NCBI GenBank assembly: GCA_040954595.2
Contig: CM082591.2
Span: 9,796,001 to 9,860,000, forward strand
Direction: 5' to 3'
Length of the DNA: 64,000 nucleotides
Source of the DNA: Balanoglossus misakiensis
Lineage: Eukaryota > Hemichordata
Part shown: one piece after another, positions 19,252 to 29,500 of the stretch
How positions within the stretch are numbered: position 1 is the first letter of the stretch
Layout of the letters: each line of letters opens with the position of its first letter
Translations under genes and position numbers: made by a program
Notes under the pieces: generated by a model
Database searches by the model: none
The model's input: the letters and a program-made list of their open reading frames with translations, nothing else
What the model was told of the DNA's origin: nothing

Positions 19252-19980
19252 TAGGTCCCATTTGGTATGTACCATGGGCCTTATGGAATCAGTTGCGTCT
19301 GTATTTATGTATGGATGTACTGTATTTTCGCGAGTTAAATTTTTCGCGATATCGAGAGAGGCCACTGTATCGCGAGTATTAATTTTCGCGTTCTCTTATT
19401 TCATTCACTGCATCGTTAACTTCAAAAACAATTGACGTGACTTTTTATTTTCACGTTATTTTGGCTCTCGCGTATTTGGCGAAAATTAATTGCTCGCGAA
19501 AATAAAGTGTTTTACAGTATGTCTGTCTGTTTGTATGGATGTATGTCTGTATGTCCGTCCACATCAAAAACTTGAAAACCGTTGTGCGTATCACCTTGAT
19601 ATTTGGTGTGCAGATGCAGGCTGGGCTGTAGATTGGAGTTTGTTAACATGAAGTTGTCATTACCAAATATATGCAAATTAGCTGGAAAAATGTGAAATTG
19701 GTCAAAACTCGCAAAACTCAACAACTGCTGGTCAGATTGATTTGGAAATTGGTATGCAAGTACCTTATGTCTACCTCATACAGTCCTGTATGTTTTGAGC
19801 TAATTTTGATTTTCTATTTTTGATGCATTTGTTTGTATTTTTCAACATTATTGGTAAAAAATCTTCATCTGAATCTAAAATTACCGTCGAATCATCCATT
19901 GTGAGTTAACACTGTAATTAGCAAAAGTTATAAATCCACAGTTACCCAGCAAATTTGATATAATGCTTCACATAGGTATT
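19252..19980. repeat. GGTCCCAT-headed dispersed repeat split by a MITE
   Basis: The head GGTCCCATTTGG and the partner CCATGGGCCTTATGG are present. The TATG-rich tract is interrupted by the element at 19320-19517 and resumes as TGTCTGTCTG. The body includes ATATGCAAATTAGCTGG. Confidence 0.6.
19320..19517. mobile_element. 198-bp Tc1/mariner-type MITE with TA duplication
   Basis: The ends are CTGTATTTTCGCGAG and the inverse of CTGTAAAACACTTTATTTTC, the right arm having eight extra bases. TA flanks both sides (19318-19319 and 19518-19519). The uninterrupted form of the host tract is visible in the related repeat near 17070. The interior repeats the TTTTCGCG motif. Confidence 0.65.
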
Positions 19981-20380
19981 GGTTTTGAACATCCTTCAGA
20001 AAGGGTATGAATATTTTAAAATTTTTACTGTTGCAACCCAGACTAGTTTATTTCTGAATAAACAGAGAAATGACAACCGGATAGATTATTCTTCTGTACC
20101 AAAGACATATGCAGACACAAGAAATAGTCTGAACATTATCAGTACATTACTAAAACAGTGTAGGTACATTGTACTATAAACTGAGGAAGATTAGTGACTA
20201 TTGTTTGCCAAAAATTGTCCCAAGTCAGTTCTCAAGCATATCAGAATAGTAGCTTTGAGTAGCAAAGTGTGATGATTTAAAATGTAAAAAGACAACACCA
20301 ATCTCTAGCTCTGCTCTCAGCACTGCAAAAGTTATCAGACAGGTAGATAGATGTTCAGTCATCCTATGTCTGTCAACACT
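19980..20380. other. No recognised feature
   Basis: Ordinary AT-rich sequence with only short open frames. No hairpin or repeat match was seen. Confidence 0.4.
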
Positions 20381-21000
20381 TTTCTTTTCTGAAATCACTG
20401 GTGCAAGTGCTTTCAAATTTGGTGTGCAGGTTTCTTGGGGTAGTGAAGTACTGCGTGTTCAAATTGTGTTGAATTCTGCATATTTGTAGTTTGGAACAAT
20501 TTTTTGCTGTTTTTGGAAGAAAAAAGCTAAGCTCGTAGATTACTTTGACTTTGCAGGTTTCTAGGTATGACACAAGTTGTTTCTTCAAAATATGGTGAAA
20601 TTTGCATATTTGGGGGGAAATTTTCTCTGAAATTTAGTATGGATCTCCCTGAGGTATGTGACATAATCTGTAATTTTGTATTTTGGAGACAGTTGCCTTT
20701 TTATACAAACAAAAAATCTTGTCAGAATATGCATGTCTGATTGCCATGTCCACAGGGGTGATCTAATTTTATTTACATTATAACCGAATCTGTAAAGTTT
20801 TCATAATGATCTTTAAAATAGGTACGTCTAATTGATTTGATGATTGGTATGAATTGTCCCTTGGTGATCATAGTCAATGCTTTTGAAATTCTGCTGAATA
20901 TTGCATTATTATTTTGTCCGAGTCTGAATAGTAGTCATCTTCTCTGAAACCCCTTGACCTAAGTCAGGTGTCAAATAGTACAATTTGCATATTTGTTGCA
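20380..21000. repeat. AT-rich iterated repeat, further copies
   Basis: Loose units carry GAAATTTGCATATTT (20599 and 20982) and GCAGGTTTCTAGG-type elements. Confidence 0.45.
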
Positions 21001-21570
21001 TTGGAGATATTGTTGCAGTTTTTGAAATTCAAGATGGCTGCCAATGTCTGTGTTAACTCTATGGAAAAACATTTATGTAAATACTTTTCTGAAAACAAGG
21101 TGGTGAACATCACATTTTTGTTTACAAACAGTAATAGAAATAGCTATCATTGTTTCTTAAAATCTTAACTTGTAGGATTCTTTTTCAATCTCTGGCATCT
21201 GCAGAGACAATTAAACAACTCTATAAAAAGTCTTATTGCTTAGTACTGACACGAGGTGGTAAAAAGATGTGCAGCTTTTGACTTCTTACAGGCTTACACT
21301 TTGTTAGTAATATGAGTCCCTATTGGTATTGTGCTGGGTTTTTAGGAGCTTGGGCCCCATTCCCTGGATATTTTGTACACCTTGCTCTGAAAACCTGCCA
21401 CACCTATGCTTCTTGAATTTGTCACAGTTGTCCTTGCCAATGAGTGTGCACCTTGAAATTCAAATCAGTCATTTGACCTGGCAGCCATATTCAATTGAAA
21501 TTTTTAAATTAATGCAAATTAGCTGGGAAAATTTGAAATTGGTCAAAACTCAGAAACTCGACAACCACTG
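21000..21570. other. No gene recognised; repeat body near the end
   Basis: From about 21505 the sequence joins the body of the GGTCCCAT-headed family (ATGCAAATTAGCTGG) without its hairpin head. Upstream nothing was identified. Confidence 0.4.
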
Positions 21571-21573
21571 GTC

Positions 21574-21980
21574 AGATTGATTTGACAATTGGTATGCAAG
21601 TACCTTATGTCAACCACATACAGTCCTGTATTTTGAATAGTTTGAATGTTCTATTTTTAATCATTTTTTGCCTTTTTCTTCATTTTTGGTAAAAAATCTA
21701 CTTTTCTAGAATTGATGAGACGACTTCTTTGAAATTTAGTATGAAGCTTCATATAGGTGATATGAGTTACCATACTTTTGTTAAAATGTAGGAAATTTGC
21801 ATATTCATAATTTTGGAGCAATTTCGGCCTTTTTTTATTTTTTTTTTCTAAAACCGCTTGTTACATTGCTTTGAAATTTATTAGTCATATTAGGGGTAGC
21901 CCAAGTAAAATTTGCATGTATGTTTTTCAAATCAACTTGATGAATTGAATAGTATATTTTTGGGATGATTTTTGCCATTT
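21574..21980 (+). repeat. 410-bp duplication, copy 1
   Basis: This copy matches 22693-23095 from GATTGATTTGACAATTGG to GAATAGTATATTTTTG with few differences. It consists of the AT-rich iterated units. Confidence 0.75.
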
Positions 21981-22692
21981 TTGGTCAAAACTCTTCTCAG
22001 AACCCCCCACAGTACGTGAAATATCCCATGAAGCATTCTGATTTGTACAACCAGAGATTACTCGGTCAAACCAGGCAAAGTTCACATGTGTAGAGAAAAT
22101 TGTAGACCACTAATACAAATTTTGAGAGCATGCTTTAAAGGCGAATGTTATTGTCAATTACCATTTCAAATGATAAACAAAATCATGCATTATTGAAAGA
22201 GGAGATACAAATTTTATAAAATAAGCAATTGCATAGCCAGCCGATACAAAAAAGTTTGAAGTAAAACAGGGACACTTGAAACACTTGTTTAATCAAACAA
22301 AAAGATATTGATTTTTTTCTATTGACAGAACAATGGAAATTTACATGTTAACTTTCAACAGAGACTGGCCACCTCAGTTAGTCATTGCTTCTTTCCTCTT
22401 AAGTGTGACATTTGACGTACATGAATGAATACTTTGATTTCTATGGCTTTTAAATTTTGATTTTGAAATTTTCACTCTAATTCCTCAACATAATTTTTCT
22501 AAATAAATCTTAATACAGTTATATGTACTTCATATCATTCTTAGTATCTAAAATAGAAAGTAATTAAATGGACAATCACGATGATACAAATAATGGAGAA
22601 TTGTGGGTAAAATATCGTACTGTTCCCCCTCTACCCCCACTGCTTTAAAATTTGATTTAAAGGGTTCAGGGTTTGTTCTCATGATAATTTAC
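21981..22692. other. No recognised feature
   Basis: AT-rich DNA between the two 410-bp copies. No inverted ends or open frame of note were seen. Confidence 0.4.
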
Positions 22693-23095
22693 AGATTGAT
22701 TTGACAATTGGTATGCAAGTACCTTATGTCAACCACATACAATCCTGTATTTTTTGAACTAATAGTTTGAATGTTCTATTTTATGCATTTTTTGCCTTTT
22801 TCCTCATTTGTGGTAAAAAATCTACTTTTCTAGAATTGATGAGTCAACTTCTTTGAAATTTTAGTATGAAGCTTCATATAGGTGATATGAGTTACAAGAC
22901 TTTTGTTGAAATGTTGCAAAATTTGCATATTGATAATTTTGGAGCAATTTCAGCCTTGTTTAATTAATTTTTTTTCTCTAAAACCGCTTGTTCCATTGCT
23001 TTAAAATTTGTTAGTCATGTTAGGGGTAGCTCAAGTAAGATTTGCATGTATGTTTTTCAAATCAACTTGATGAATTGAATAGTATATTTTTGAGG
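22693..23095 (+). repeat. 410-bp duplication, copy 2
   Basis: The match to copy 1 stops exactly where the LINE tail begins. Confidence 0.75.
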
Positions 23096-23096
23096 G

Positions 23097-23390
23097 ATCA
23101 AATCAAATCAAATCAAAACAAACATTTATAAAGCGCCAGAATCAATAACAATGTTATTTCCAAAGGCGCTGAAAGTATAACATCAGTGTTCGTAGGCTTT
23201 GACAAATAGAAATGTCTTGAGTTTTTGTTTGAAAATGTTGAGACTAGAAGCCTGTTGAATGTCAGATGGCAGAGAATTGTTTTGAGTCTGTACTTTGGTA
23301 CACACAACTGGTTCCTTGAGCTGAAGCGCAGAGCCCGACTAGGCTTATATGATTTTCGATTTGATTTGGTTTCAGGGTGTTTTCTCATGA
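23097..23390 (-). mobile_element. LINE 3' fragment (L2/CR1-like reverse transcriptase tail)
   Basis: On the minus strand the sequence reads LCVPKYRLKT and, after a frame change, NSLPSDIQQASSLNIFKQKL-KTFLF with a stop at 23183-23185. VP-x-YRLKT followed by NSLP-x-x-I and a SL-x-x-FK-x-x-LK-T-x-LF ending is the familiar carboxy terminus of L2/CR1-group elements. The segment normally between them (a G-x-R-x-F to AP-x-x-W stretch) is missing, so the fragment is dead. The 3' UTR has an AGCGCC...GGCGCT hairpin (23132-23170) and the element ends in about four TTTGA tandem repeats, as expected of this group. Confidence 0.75.
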
Positions 23391-23920
23391 TGATTTACAA
23401 AACCTATGACTGTTTACTTTGAAATTTGAGTAGGAAGTTAATTGGATGTGTTTGTTTAGATAATGGAATCAAATAAAGTTATTCATTATTCACCTTCATT
23501 CTTCACCTCATTTCATTTATTGGCTGGTTTGTCTATTGTATCAGGGCAGAGTACTTGCCATCCCACCCCACCGATACAAACTTTGAGTGGCAAAAGAAAA
23601 ATTTGTCGTAACATTGAGTTAATTTGCTTTTGGGCTCAGTAAAATGCAACTTTGAGCTCTGTATTTGTACAAAATTTTCATTAATTGGCTGGTTTGTCTA
23701 TTGTACCAGGCCAGCATACATAAGATCAAGATGTTTTCGGGGCTGGGGGCATCATATTTTATTGCCTCTCTATGTGTGTGTCTGTCTGTCTGTACTCCTG
23801 TGTAGACATTTTCTAGTGTAATCACTAAATGAGACCACAGTGACCTTGACGCTATTTTTTGCGATTTTCAATGACCCCAGGGTAACCTTTGACCAGCTTT
23901 CATATATCTTGGTATTCACA
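23391..23920. other. No gene recognised; small direct repeat
   Basis: TTGGCTGGTTTGTCTATTGT occurs near 23520 and again near 23685, each followed by a CAGG-CAG variant. A TGTGTGTCTGTCTG tract lies near 23775. Confidence 0.4.
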
Positions 23921-23921
23921 G

Positions 23922-24002
23922 CAGAATACAGCCTTGGCATACCCTGGTAACCATGGGAACCGTTTGGGCCCCACCAATGGTGCTGGCAGCGTTAATTTTT
24001 AA
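23922..24002 (+). other. Open block after an acceptor-like site, 26 codons
   Basis: GGTATTCACAG precedes the block. It reads QNTALAYPGNHGNRLGPTNG-AGSVNF and stops at TAA. Its glycine/asparagine-rich end resembles the GGSV segment of the next block (24091). The similarity is short and may be chance. Confidence 0.15.
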
Positions 24003-24090
24003 ATGATTTCTTCTTATCGTTTTCTTTATCAATGATGATGACTTGATCTAATCAGATTATAAAAATAATTTCATTCTTTTTTTACATTAG

Positions 24091-24169
24091 GTTCTTTGGT
24101 AACACTGCTGCTGGTGGGAGTGTAAAATTGGTAACGACGCCGCCACCTAATACTGTACTGGATAGATGA
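24091..24169 (+). other. 3'-exon-like block, copy 1
   Basis: A long pyrimidine tract ending TTTACATTAG precedes the block. The frame beginning at 24092 reads FFGNTAAGGSVKLVTTPPPN and stops 25 codons in. The block and its upstream tract are homologous to 24728-24830. The end of this block is the first monomer of the minisatellite at 24131. Confidence 0.25.
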
Positions 24170-24640
24170 ATTTAATACTTGTAACGACGCCGCCACCTAA
24201 TACTGTACTGGAGGGATGAACTTAATACTTGTAACGACGCCGCCACCTAATACTGTACTGGAGGGAGGAACTTAATACTTGTAACGACGCCGCCATCTAA
24301 TACTGTACTGGAGGGAGGAACTTAATACTTGTAACGACGCCGCCACCTAATACTGTACTGGAGGGAGGAACTTAATACTTGTAACGACGCCGCCACCTAA
24401 TACTGTACTGGAGGGAGGAACTTAAACTTGTAACGACGCCGCCACCTAATACTGTACTGGAGGGAGGAACTTAAACTTGTAACGACGCCGCCACCTAATA
24501 CTGTACTGGAGGGAGGAACTTAATACTTGTAACAACGCCGCCACCTAATACTGTACTGAAGGGAGGAACTTAAACTTGTAACGACGCCGCCACCTAATAC
24601 TGTACTGGAGGGATGAACTTAATACTTGTAACGACGCCAG
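24131..24640 (+). repeat. 50-bp minisatellite, 10 copies plus a partial
   Basis: The monomer begins GTAACGACGCCGCCACC and contains TAATACTGTACTGG. Copies are 49 or 50 bp long, depending on CTTAAACTT or CTTAATACTT. Starts are at 24131, 24181, 24231, 24281, 24331, 24381, 24430, 24479, 24529 and 24578. A degraded copy continues to about 24675. Since 50 is not a multiple of three, the array cannot encode a repeated peptide. Confidence 0.95.
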
Positions 24641-24727
24641 ATGATGCTTCTGTGACCAGAGGGATGAACGACGCCATGATTTGTTGATCTGATCTAATTA
24701 ATAATATTCATCCTTTTTTTTCAATAG

Positions 24728-24839
24728 GTTCATTGGTATTATCATCGCCGGAGGGAGTCTAATCAATATCTACAACAACGCCGCACCAGATAACAATATC
24801 AAAACCAGAGGGATGCAGTCAATAGGTTAGGCTAATAAA
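24728..24839 (+). other. 3'-exon-like block, copy 2, with polyadenylation signal
   Basis: The pyrimidine-rich TTTTTTTTCAATAG is followed by an open frame FIGIIIAGGSLINIYNNAAP and on to TRGMQSIG, with a TAG at 24828-24830. AATAAA follows at 24834-24839. The start is hydrophobic. This is the most gene-like 3' end in the island, but no upstream exon could be tied to it by phase and the protein is unknown. Confidence 0.25.
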
Positions 24840-25385
24840 AATGGTTTAATCTGAGGGAATGGTAATAGGTTGGTGTATGAATATGTTAGGGTAATAAAAA
24901 ATGGTATAATCTAACAGAATGGTGAAGGGTTGGTGTATGAATAGGTTAGGCTAATAAAAATGGTATAATCTAATGGAATGGTGAAGGGTTGGTGTATGAT
25001 GACTAATAAAACAGTGTGCACAAGGGTACTATAACAAAACTGTCTGCAAGGGTATAATATTATGGTTTCAAGGGTATGATAAGTAATAAAAATACTATAA
25101 AATCATGAGTAATGCCACGTGGTAAATAAAAACTGTACATGTACAGAGGGTAAATACCGGTATAATATATAAGGGTGTAAACATCAATGGTGTAATAATA
25201 AAAAATGGGTAACACAAGGTTTTGGTGGTATAATAATAATAAAATGGTATTAACTTGATAGTATAAACATTATGGGATGTGTATAAATGGTGTTAATATT
25301 ACAAAGGTATGATGATTAGTTGGGGTGTAATAATAAGAAACTTAAAATCATTGGGTAATTTATTAGGGTCAGGTTGGGTATAATA
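24840..25385 (+). repeat. Degenerate tandem AT-rich repeat (AATAAAAATGGTATAATCT type)
   Basis: AATAAAAATGGT and GGTTGGTGTATGAATA recur about every 55-60 bp at the start and then decay into loose TAATAATAAAA and GGGTATAAT motifs. It is non-coding. Confidence 0.65.
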
Positions 25386-25417
25386 ATTGTTGCTATGCAT
25401 TCGTGTAATAATTGTCT

Positions 25418-25611
25418 GCGGATTTTTTGCAGCATTACCCGCGTTCGCGTTCTTCATTGCAGGTCGCTCGTCGTGTAATGGAATTTCGCCGTGTGCCCGT
25501 TTGATTCGCCGATGGATTTTTTACAACGTTACCCGCGTTCGCGTTCTTCATCGCAGTTCGCTCGTCGTGTAATGGAATTTCGCTGTGTGCCCGGTTGATT
25601 CGCCGATGGAT
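25418..25611 (+). repeat. 94-bp tandem duplication, CpG-rich
   Basis: Two copies about 94 bp apart share ACCCGCGTTCGCGTTCTTCA and GTCGTGTAATGGAATTTCGC. They have far more CpG than the neighbouring DNA. An open frame across the first copy is not conserved in the second phase. Confidence 0.85.
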
Positions 25612-26050
25612 TTTTTGCTTTCGTCATCGTAATTCCCGCATCAACACGAATCCTCAATCTCACGCAACAACAATACATCAAAATGTACACAGAAAAATAG
25701 GAGTCGGCAAGACAATTCTGGTTAGTTTGAGCCCCAACCTTTTAAAATTCACAACGGGGTAGGGGGCAGTTTTTCCTCATTTTATATTTGGCTCGAGGTT
25801 TTTAACTGTCCCCAGGCGCGTAAAGTTAGTTAGTTTATCACACAGAATGTAATTATCTTGCTTGATTTAAAAAACACTAAAATTGTATGGGGGAGCTTCT
25901 TGCGATTTGCACTTAAGAAACTGATGGTTTTTACCCATAGATAATATTTAGTATTAAGCACATAATTGCCTGGAAATAAAAATTAACTCAAGGGTAGAAT
26001 GCAACAGTTAATTTTGTGCAATATCAACAGGAGCTATTTTGGCACATTTT
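25612..26050. other. No recognised feature
   Basis: AT-rich DNA without repeats, hairpins or significant open frames was seen. Confidence 0.4.
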
Positions 26051-26154
26051 TTCAGTTTGATAAACACTGTTTTTGCTCATTGTTTCATTTCGACCACATT
26101 ATTTCAGTTTGATAAACACTGTTTTTGCTCATTGTTTCATTTCGACCACTTTTG
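26051..26154 (+). repeat. 52-bp direct duplication
   Basis: TTCAGTTTGATAAACACTG starts two perfect or near-perfect 50-bp copies at 26051 and 26103. Confidence 0.9.
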
Positions 26155-26272
26155 TCACCTTGTTTCAAATTGAATGCTGTTTGACCACTATACTTGGGGT
26201 AATTGTTCCAAATTGGTATGCAAGATATTTTACATCAGCAGTTAGCCATCTAGCCACACTTTAGCTGCACAG

Positions 26273-26400
26273 CATATGAAAAATAATGAAATTCATGCAA
26301 AAAGCAAAAAAGTATTATGGGTATAATGCCATTGCAGCATTGGCGGTTCGACTCCGTCGATACTTACTTTGAAGCATAAGTCTTCATTATTTTTCATATG
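26273..26400. mobile_element. 128-bp foldback element with tRNA-like centre
   Basis: Perfect 18-bp inverted arms (CATATGAAAAATAATGAA at 26273-26290 and its inverse at 26383-26400) enclose a 57-nt sequence that folds like a tRNA without a D arm. No target duplication is obvious. No other copy is present in this window. Confidence 0.6.
26310..26366 (+). ncRNA. D-armless tRNA-like fold with a perfect T loop
   Basis: A 7-bp acceptor-type stem (AAGTATT with GATACTT, one G-T pair) encloses an anticodon-type arm and a T-type arm. The anticodon-type arm has a perfect 5-bp stem AATGC/GCATT and the 7-nt loop CATTGCA. The T-type arm has stem GGCGG/CCGTC and loop TTCGACT. GGTTCGACTCC at 26345-26355 matches the Pol III B box. 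The position expected for U33 is A, the D arm is replaced by eight bases (ATGGGTAT), and there is no variable loop. A functional nuclear tRNA is unlikely. A tRNA-derived or mitochondrial-like relic, or a Pol III-transcribed element, fits better. Confidence 0.4.
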
Positions 26401-26547
26401 TAATAAATAAAACTATTCCAAATTCATATCTTTGTTTTCAGTTAGTGCTTTTGCTTCAGTTAGGGGGCCCACACTTACCAAACCTGTCTTGCCATCTTTA
26501 TACATTTCTTCAACAGTAGGCAGTATTTGATCAAATTGACCCACAAA

Positions 26548-29500
26548 TCACTCAAAATTAATAGGCAGGATACTGTCCACTCTGGCCTGGTTACTGTCTG
26601 GCCAGGTTAATGTTGACGCAAAGGTTGACCACACCAAACACTCAAAATTAATGGGCACGACACTGGCCACTCTGGCCTGGTTAATCAATGCTGACGCAAA
26701 GGTTGACCCCACCAAACACTCAAAATTAATGGGCACGACACTGGCCACAAGCTCTGGCCTGGTTAATCAATGCTGACGCAAAGGTTGACCCCACCAAACA
26801 CTCAAAATTAATTGGCACGACACTGGCCACTAGCTCTGGCCTGGTTAATCAATGCTGACGCAAAGGTTGACCCCACCAAACACTCAAAATTAATGGGCAC
26901 GACACTGGCCACAAGCTCTGGCCTGGTTAATCAATGCTGACGCAAAGGTTGACCCCACCAAACACTCAAAATTAATGGGCACGACACTGGCCACTAGCTC
27001 TGGCCTGGTTAATCAATGCTGACGCAAAGGTTGACCCCACCAAACACTCAAAAGTAATGGGCACGACACTGGCCACTAGCTCTGGCCTGGTTAATCAATG
27101 CTGACGCAAAGGTTGACCCCACCAAACACTCAAAATTAATGGGCACGACACTGGCCACTAGCTCTGGCCTGGTAAATCAATGCTGACGCAAAGGTTGACC
27201 CCACCAAACACTCAAAATTAATGGGCACGACACTGGCCACTAGCTCTGCATGGCCTGGTTAATCAATGCTGACGCAAAGGTTGACCCCACCAAACACTCA
27301 AAATTAATGGGCACGACACTGGCCACTAGCTCTGCATGGCCTGGTTAATCAATGTTGACGCAAAGGTTGACCCCACCAAACACTCAAAATTAATGGGCAC
27401 GACACTGGCCACTAGCTCTGCATGGCCTGGTTAATCAATGTTGACGCAAAGGTTGACCCCACCAAACACTCAAAATTAATGGGCACGACACTGGCCACTA
27501 GCTCTGCATGGCCTGGTTAATCAATGTTGACGCAAAGGTTGACCCCACCAAACACTCAAAATTAATGGGCACGACACTGGCCACTAGCTCTGCATGGCCT
27601 GGTTAATCAATGTTGACGCAAAGGTTGACCCCACCAAACACTCAAAATTAATGGGCACGACACTGGCCACTAGCTCTGCATGGCCTGGTTAGTCAATGTT
27701 GACGCAAAGGTTGACCCCACCAAACACTCAAAATTGATGGGCACGACACTGGCCACTAGCTCTGGCCTAGGTAATCAATGTTGACGCAAAGGTTGACCCC
27801 ACCAAACACTCAAAATTGATGGGCACGACACTGGCCACTAGCTCTGCATGGCCTGGCTAATCAAGGTTGACGCAAAGGTTGACCCTACCAAACAGTCAAA
27901 ATTAATGGGCACGACACTGGCCACTAGCTCTGGCCCGGTTAAGCAATGCTGACGCAAAGGTTGACCCCACCAAACACTCAAAATTAATGGGCACGACACT
28001 GGCCACTAGCTCGGGCCTGGTTAATCAATGCTGACGCAAAGGTTGACCCCACCAAACACTCAAAATTAATGGGCACGACACTGGCCTCTAGCTCTGCCCT
28101 GGTTAATCAATGCTGACGCAAAGGTTGACCCCACCAAACACTCAAAATTAATGGGCACGACACTGGCCACTAGCTCTGGCCTTGTTAATCAATGCTGACG
28201 CAAAGGTTGACCCCACCAAACACTCAAAATTAATGGGCACGACACTGGCCACTAGCTCTGCATGGCCTGGTTAATCAATGCTGACGCAAAGGTTGACCCC
28301 ACCAAACACTCAAAATTAATGGGCACAACACTGGCCACTAGCTCTGCATGGCCTGGTTAATCAATGTTGACGCAAAGGTTGACCCCAGCAAACACTCAAA
28401 ATTGATGGGCACGACACTGGCCACTAGCTCTGCATGGCCTGGTTAATCAATGTTGACGCAAAGGTCGACCCCACCAAACACTCAAAATTGATGGGCACGA
28501 CACTGGCCACTAGCTCTGGCCTAGCTAATCAATGTTGACGCAAAGGTTGACCCCACCAAACACTCAAAATTGATGGGCACGACACTGGCCACTAGCTCTG
28601 CATGGCCTGGTTAATCAATGCTGACGCAAAGGTTGACCCCACCAAACACTCAAAATTAATGGGCACGACACTGGCCACTAGCTCTGGCCTGGTTAATCAA
28701 TGCTGACGCAAAGGTTGACCCCACCAAACACTCAAAAGTAATGGGCACGACACTGGCCACTAGCTCTGGCCTGGTTAATCAATGCTGACGCAAAGGTTGA
28801 CCCCACCAAACACTCAAAATTAATGGGCACGACACTGGCCACTAGCTCTGGCCTGGTAAATCAATGCTGACGCAAAGGTTGACCCCACCAAACACTCAAA
28901 ATTAATGGGCACGACACTGGCCACTAGCTCTGCATGGCCTGGTAAATCAATGCTGACGCAAAGGTTGACCCCACCAAACACTCAAAATTAATGGGCACGA
29001 CACTGGCCACTAGCTCTGCATGGCCTGGTTAATCAATGTTGACGCAAAGGTTGACCCCACCAAACACTCAAAATTAATGGGCACGACACTGGCCACTAGT
29101 TCTGCATGGCCTGGTTAATCAATGTTGACGCAAAGGTTGACCCCACCAAACACTCAAAATTAATGGGCACGACACTGGCCACTAGCTCTGCATGGCCTGG
29201 TTAATCAATGTTGACGCAAAGGTTGACCCCACCAAATACTCAAAATTAATGGGCACGACACTGGCCACTAGCTCTGCATGGCCTGGTTAATCAATGTTGA
29301 CGCAAAGGTTGACCCCACCAAACACTCAAAATTGATGGGCACGACACTGGCCACTAGCTCTGGCCTAGGTAATCAATGTTGATGCAAAGGTTGACCCCAC
29401 CAAACACTCAAAATTGATGGGCACGACACTGGCCACTAGCTCTGCATGGCCTGGCTAATCAAGGTTGACGCAAAGGTTGACCCTACCAAACAGTCAAAAT

